Assembly (NCBI GenBank): GCA_025774205.1
Contig: JALGWK010000053.1
Span: forward strand, 1-8,782
Direction of reading: 5' to 3'
Source: a bacterium
GTDB lineage: Bacteria > Blakebacterota > Blakebacteria > Blakebacterales > Blakebacteraceae
Length of the DNA stretch: 8,782 bases
The notes under the pieces are model-generated. The model saw only the letters and a list, made by a program, of their open reading frames with translations, made no database searches and was not told the origin of the DNA. Shown one piece after another: positions 7,147-8,782 of this stretch (its first letter is position 1; each line of letters starts with the position of its first letter). The position numbers and the translations under genes are program-made.

Positions 7147-7163
7147 TGATCACGAGGTGATCA
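7147..7163 (-). repeat. Perfect inverted repeat in the accD leader
   Basis: Arms TGATCAC (7147-7153) and GTGATCA (7157-7163) are exact reverse complements around a 3-base centre. The repeat sits in the 43-base gap between the punA-like stop (7180) and the accD ATG (7136). It could be a small RNA hairpin close to the accD ribosome binding site or a dyad operator. There is no following T run in the direction of transcription, so it is not a standard terminator. Confidence 0.6.
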
Positions 7164-7179
7164 ACCGTCATCCTCTCCC

Positions 7180-8046
7180 TCACGGATCCGATCGAAACCG
7201 ATCCATCGAAGGCAACATCCGCGGAACCGCCTCCCGGAGCAGGCGATCGAGGTCCGGCTGCATCCGGGCAGCCGCCGCCACGACTTCATCATGATGCAGG
7301 TCGGCGCTTCCCTGCGCACCCGCAATGTTCGTTACCAGACTGAGTCCCGAGACCTCTATCCCCAGGCTCCACGCGATGAGCGCCTCGGGCGCCAGTGACA
7401 TGGCAACCACGGCAGCCCCCATCCTGCGGGCCATCTCGATCTCGGCCCGGGTCTCGTAGGAGGGACCGGTCACGCAGAGCAGGACTCCCTCATCCAGCGT
7501 ACAACCGACCTCTGCCGCGGTTTGACGGATCACCACGGCTCCCTCCGACCAGTACCCGGGAGTTGTGTCCTTCACCGGGTCTTCCCGCAGCAGGTCCGGC
7601 AGGGCCGGTCCATGCAACAGGATATGGTCGGTGATGAGTACGAAGTCTCCCTGCCGGAGATCTTCCCGTACGGCGCCGGCCGAGTTGGTGAGCAGAGCTC
7701 TCCGGACTCCCAGCGCCCGGGCGACCTTCAGGGGAGCCGCGATCGCCTCATACGAGCGGGCCTCATAATAATGGTGCCGCCCGACCATCACTAACACATT
7801 ATCCTCACCTATCCGCACCAGGGAGAGCTTCCCGCCATGACCCTCGACACCCGGCGCGGCCCAGCCGGGAATGTCGGCATACGGGAGGGTGAGTTCCGAC
7901 TCCTCCGCCCATGGATTCTCCTGACCGCTGCCGAAGGTGACCAGCAGATCGGCACGCTTTATCCCCGCGTTCCGTAACGACTCGACTGCAGCTGTCACAC
8001 GTTCAGGTGGGGGGCCGATCATCATCCGCCGGGACCGATCATCCAC
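7180..8046 (-). CDS. Purine-nucleoside phosphorylase, trimeric PNP family (divergent)
   Basis: PNP splits purine ribo- or deoxyribonucleosides with phosphate to free base and sugar 1-phosphate, for purine salvage in the cytoplasm. The 288-residue protein keeps the fold markers of the PNP/MTAP family: FGSG at 38-41 (phosphate loop), GRHHYYE at 89-95, LLTNSAGAV at 118-126, TGPSYETRAEI at 193-203, MSLAPE at 216-221, VTN at 238-240 and LHHDEVV at 250-256. Several positions differ from the usual pattern: GSGLG reads GSGQE, YEG reads YEA, TNAAGG reads TNSAGA, and MST reads MSL. It looks like a divergent PNP and its base preference cannot be read by eye; MTA phosphorylase is a less likely alternative. 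The longest frame starts with GTG at 8046, overlapping tsaB by 8 bases, with no visible Shine-Dalgarno. ATG codons at 8025 or 8022 are equally plausible starts. Confidence 0.88.
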   Translation of the reverse strand: MDDRSRRMMIGPPPERVTAAVESLRNAGIKRADLLVTFGSGQENPWAEESELTLPYADIPGWAAPGVEGHGGKLSLVRIGEDNVLVMVGRHHYYEARSYEAIAAPLKVARALGVRRALLTNSAGAVREDLRQGDFVLITDHILLHGPALPDLLREDPVKDTTPGYWSEGAVVIRQTAAEVGCTLDEGVLLCVTGPSYETRAEIEMARRMGAAVVAMSLAPEALIAWSLGIEVSGLSLVTNIAGAQGSADLHHDEVVAAAARMQPDLDRLLREAVPRMLPSMDRFRSDP

Positions 8047-8752
8047 GCGGACGGGTTAGAGTTGACTCCATGGTTCCCAGGTAGAACGGGAGGGTCTGCA
8101 GAGGGTCCTCACCGCCGGTGAGGAGCGTGGCTGCTCCCAGCCTGAGGAGATGCTCCGGCGCTGCCCGGTCTGAACCGGTGATAACCTCCATATCATCGGG
8201 CGGATCATGGTCGAGACCGGCCAGGAACGCTCCGACACCCGGTCCTGCCAGGCGGCACGGTCGGGGAACAAATCCGGGAACTGCCTCAGCGGGAGCGATC
8301 TGGAGCAGGACACCCTCCTCACCCAGTTCGATCACATCCTCGGCCAGAACCGGGGGCACTGCCTTCGCGCTCCCCTCCCCATTTCGAAGCGGTCTGGTCT
8401 CCTCAGGGAGATAGGTAACCCAGGCGGTTCCCCGGCTGCGGGCGTCGTAACAGACGCAGAGCGAGACCGATCGGGACTGATACTGGTCGGCGAAGGATTC
8501 CGACAGCCCCTGTGCCAGAGAGTACCCGACCCTCAGCCCGGTATAGGATCCAGGGCCGCGATTGATGACGAGACCGGTCACCAGGGAGATATCCCCGCCC
8601 GATTCCTCGAGCATCTCGACCGCGCCGGTCAGGAGTCGCGACGAGCCGCCTTCGGCTCGGGAATATTCACATATGCCGAGGAGCGGCTCCCCTTCCGGGC
8701 GGGCCAGCGCGACCACCGAGGTGGTCGTGGAAGTATCGAACAGCAGCAGCAT
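8039..8752 (-). CDS. tsaB: tRNA threonylcarbamoyladenosine (t6A) biosynthesis protein TsaB
   Basis: TsaB is the non-catalytic partner that pairs with TsaD and, with TsaE, transfers the threonylcarbamoyl group to A37 of ANN-decoding tRNAs. The 237 residues fit the family. The N-terminal ASKHA strand LLLFDTSTTTSVVAL (2-16) is followed by the hallmark NRGPGSYTGLRVG at 64-76, and DARSRGTAWVTY near 103-114 corresponds to the DAR segment of E. coli TsaB. The C-terminal PFYLG (222-226) matches the family's P-x-YLR ending. The start is supported by GGAG in AGGTGGAGAG, 8 bases upstream of the ATG at 8752. That ATG overlaps an upstream TGA as TGATG, suggesting coupling to a preceding gene. The stop lies within the start region of the punA-like gene. 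Neither tsaD nor tsaE is recognisable in the window. Confidence 0.93.
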   Translation of the reverse strand: MLLLFDTSTTTSVVALARPEGEPLLGICEYSRAEGGSSRLLTGAVEMLEESGGDISLVTGLVINRGPGSYTGLRVGYSLAQGLSESFADQYQSRSVSLCVCYDARSRGTAWVTYLPEETRPLRNGEGSAKAVPPVLAEDVIELGEEGVLLQIAPAEAVPGFVPRPCRLAGPGVGAFLAGLDHDPPDDMEVITGSDRAAPEHLLRLGAATLLTGGEDPLQTLPFYLGTMESTLTRPRG

Positions 8753-8782
8753 CAGGTTCTCTCCACCTTGCGGACCGGGTGA
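8752..8782 (-). CDS. Possible 3' end of an upstream gene (nine codons)
   Basis: At the window edge one minus-strand frame reads HPVRKVERT and then TGA at 8754-8752, overlapping the tsaB ATG as TGATG. This stop-start overlap matches the style of other junctions here, so it is probably the tail of a preceding gene. tsaE is a frequent neighbour of tsaB and would be a natural guess, but nine residues do not allow identification. Confidence 0.35.
   Translation of the reverse strand, partial: HPVRKVERT

Overview
The window is about 8.8 kb of GC-rich bacterial DNA with every recognisable gene on the minus strand. Read in the direction of transcription (high to low coordinates) the order is: a few codons of a probable upstream gene, tsaB, a purine nucleoside phosphorylase (punA-like), accD, folC, a 138-base gap, glmS, a TPR plus periplasmic-binding-fold protein related to LpoA, larE, and the first 54 codons of a gmhA-like phosphoheptose isomerase cut off by the window end. 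No tRNA, rRNA, CRISPR array, insertion sequence or phage gene is visible. The long plus-strand open frames are antisense shadows of these genes.

The organism is probably a diderm (outer-membrane) bacterium. The LpoA-like periplasmic protein and the heptose-pathway isomerase point to an envelope with periplasm and LPS-type sugars. Gene content and the GC-rich, ATC/CGG/CTG-heavy codon use would fit Gemmatimonadota or one of the FCB-related candidate phyla, but the sequence alone does not settle the phylum. The accD-folC adjacency is also seen in Escherichia coli.

Layout: 8752-4949 is a housekeeping block covering tRNA t6A modification (tsaB), purine salvage (punA), the first step of fatty acid synthesis (accD) and folate polyglutamylation (folC). 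Junctions are a TGATG overlap, an 8-base overlap, a 43-base gap holding a perfect 17-base inverted repeat, and a 38-base overlap. The 4811-4948 gap is the only real break and has a weak promoter-like sequence. The second block, 4810-1, has an envelope flavour: glmS makes glucosamine-6-phosphate for UDP-GlcNAc; the LpoA-like protein overlaps glmS by ATGA and may act on peptidoglycan synthases; larE and gmhA follow. The genes are packed closely enough to be co-transcribed.

The most notable observation is that larE is out of frame near its 3' end. Its conserved C-terminus is fully readable in another frame, whose TGA overlaps the gmhA ATG (ATGA). The open frame that continues past this point to position 11 is an artefact of the shift. 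I found no clearly undescribed system; the other points of interest are a Cys-free, non-lipoprotein LpoA-like protein, an altered DGAHNP motif in FolC, an orphan larE, the accD leader hairpin and a strong excess of GATC.
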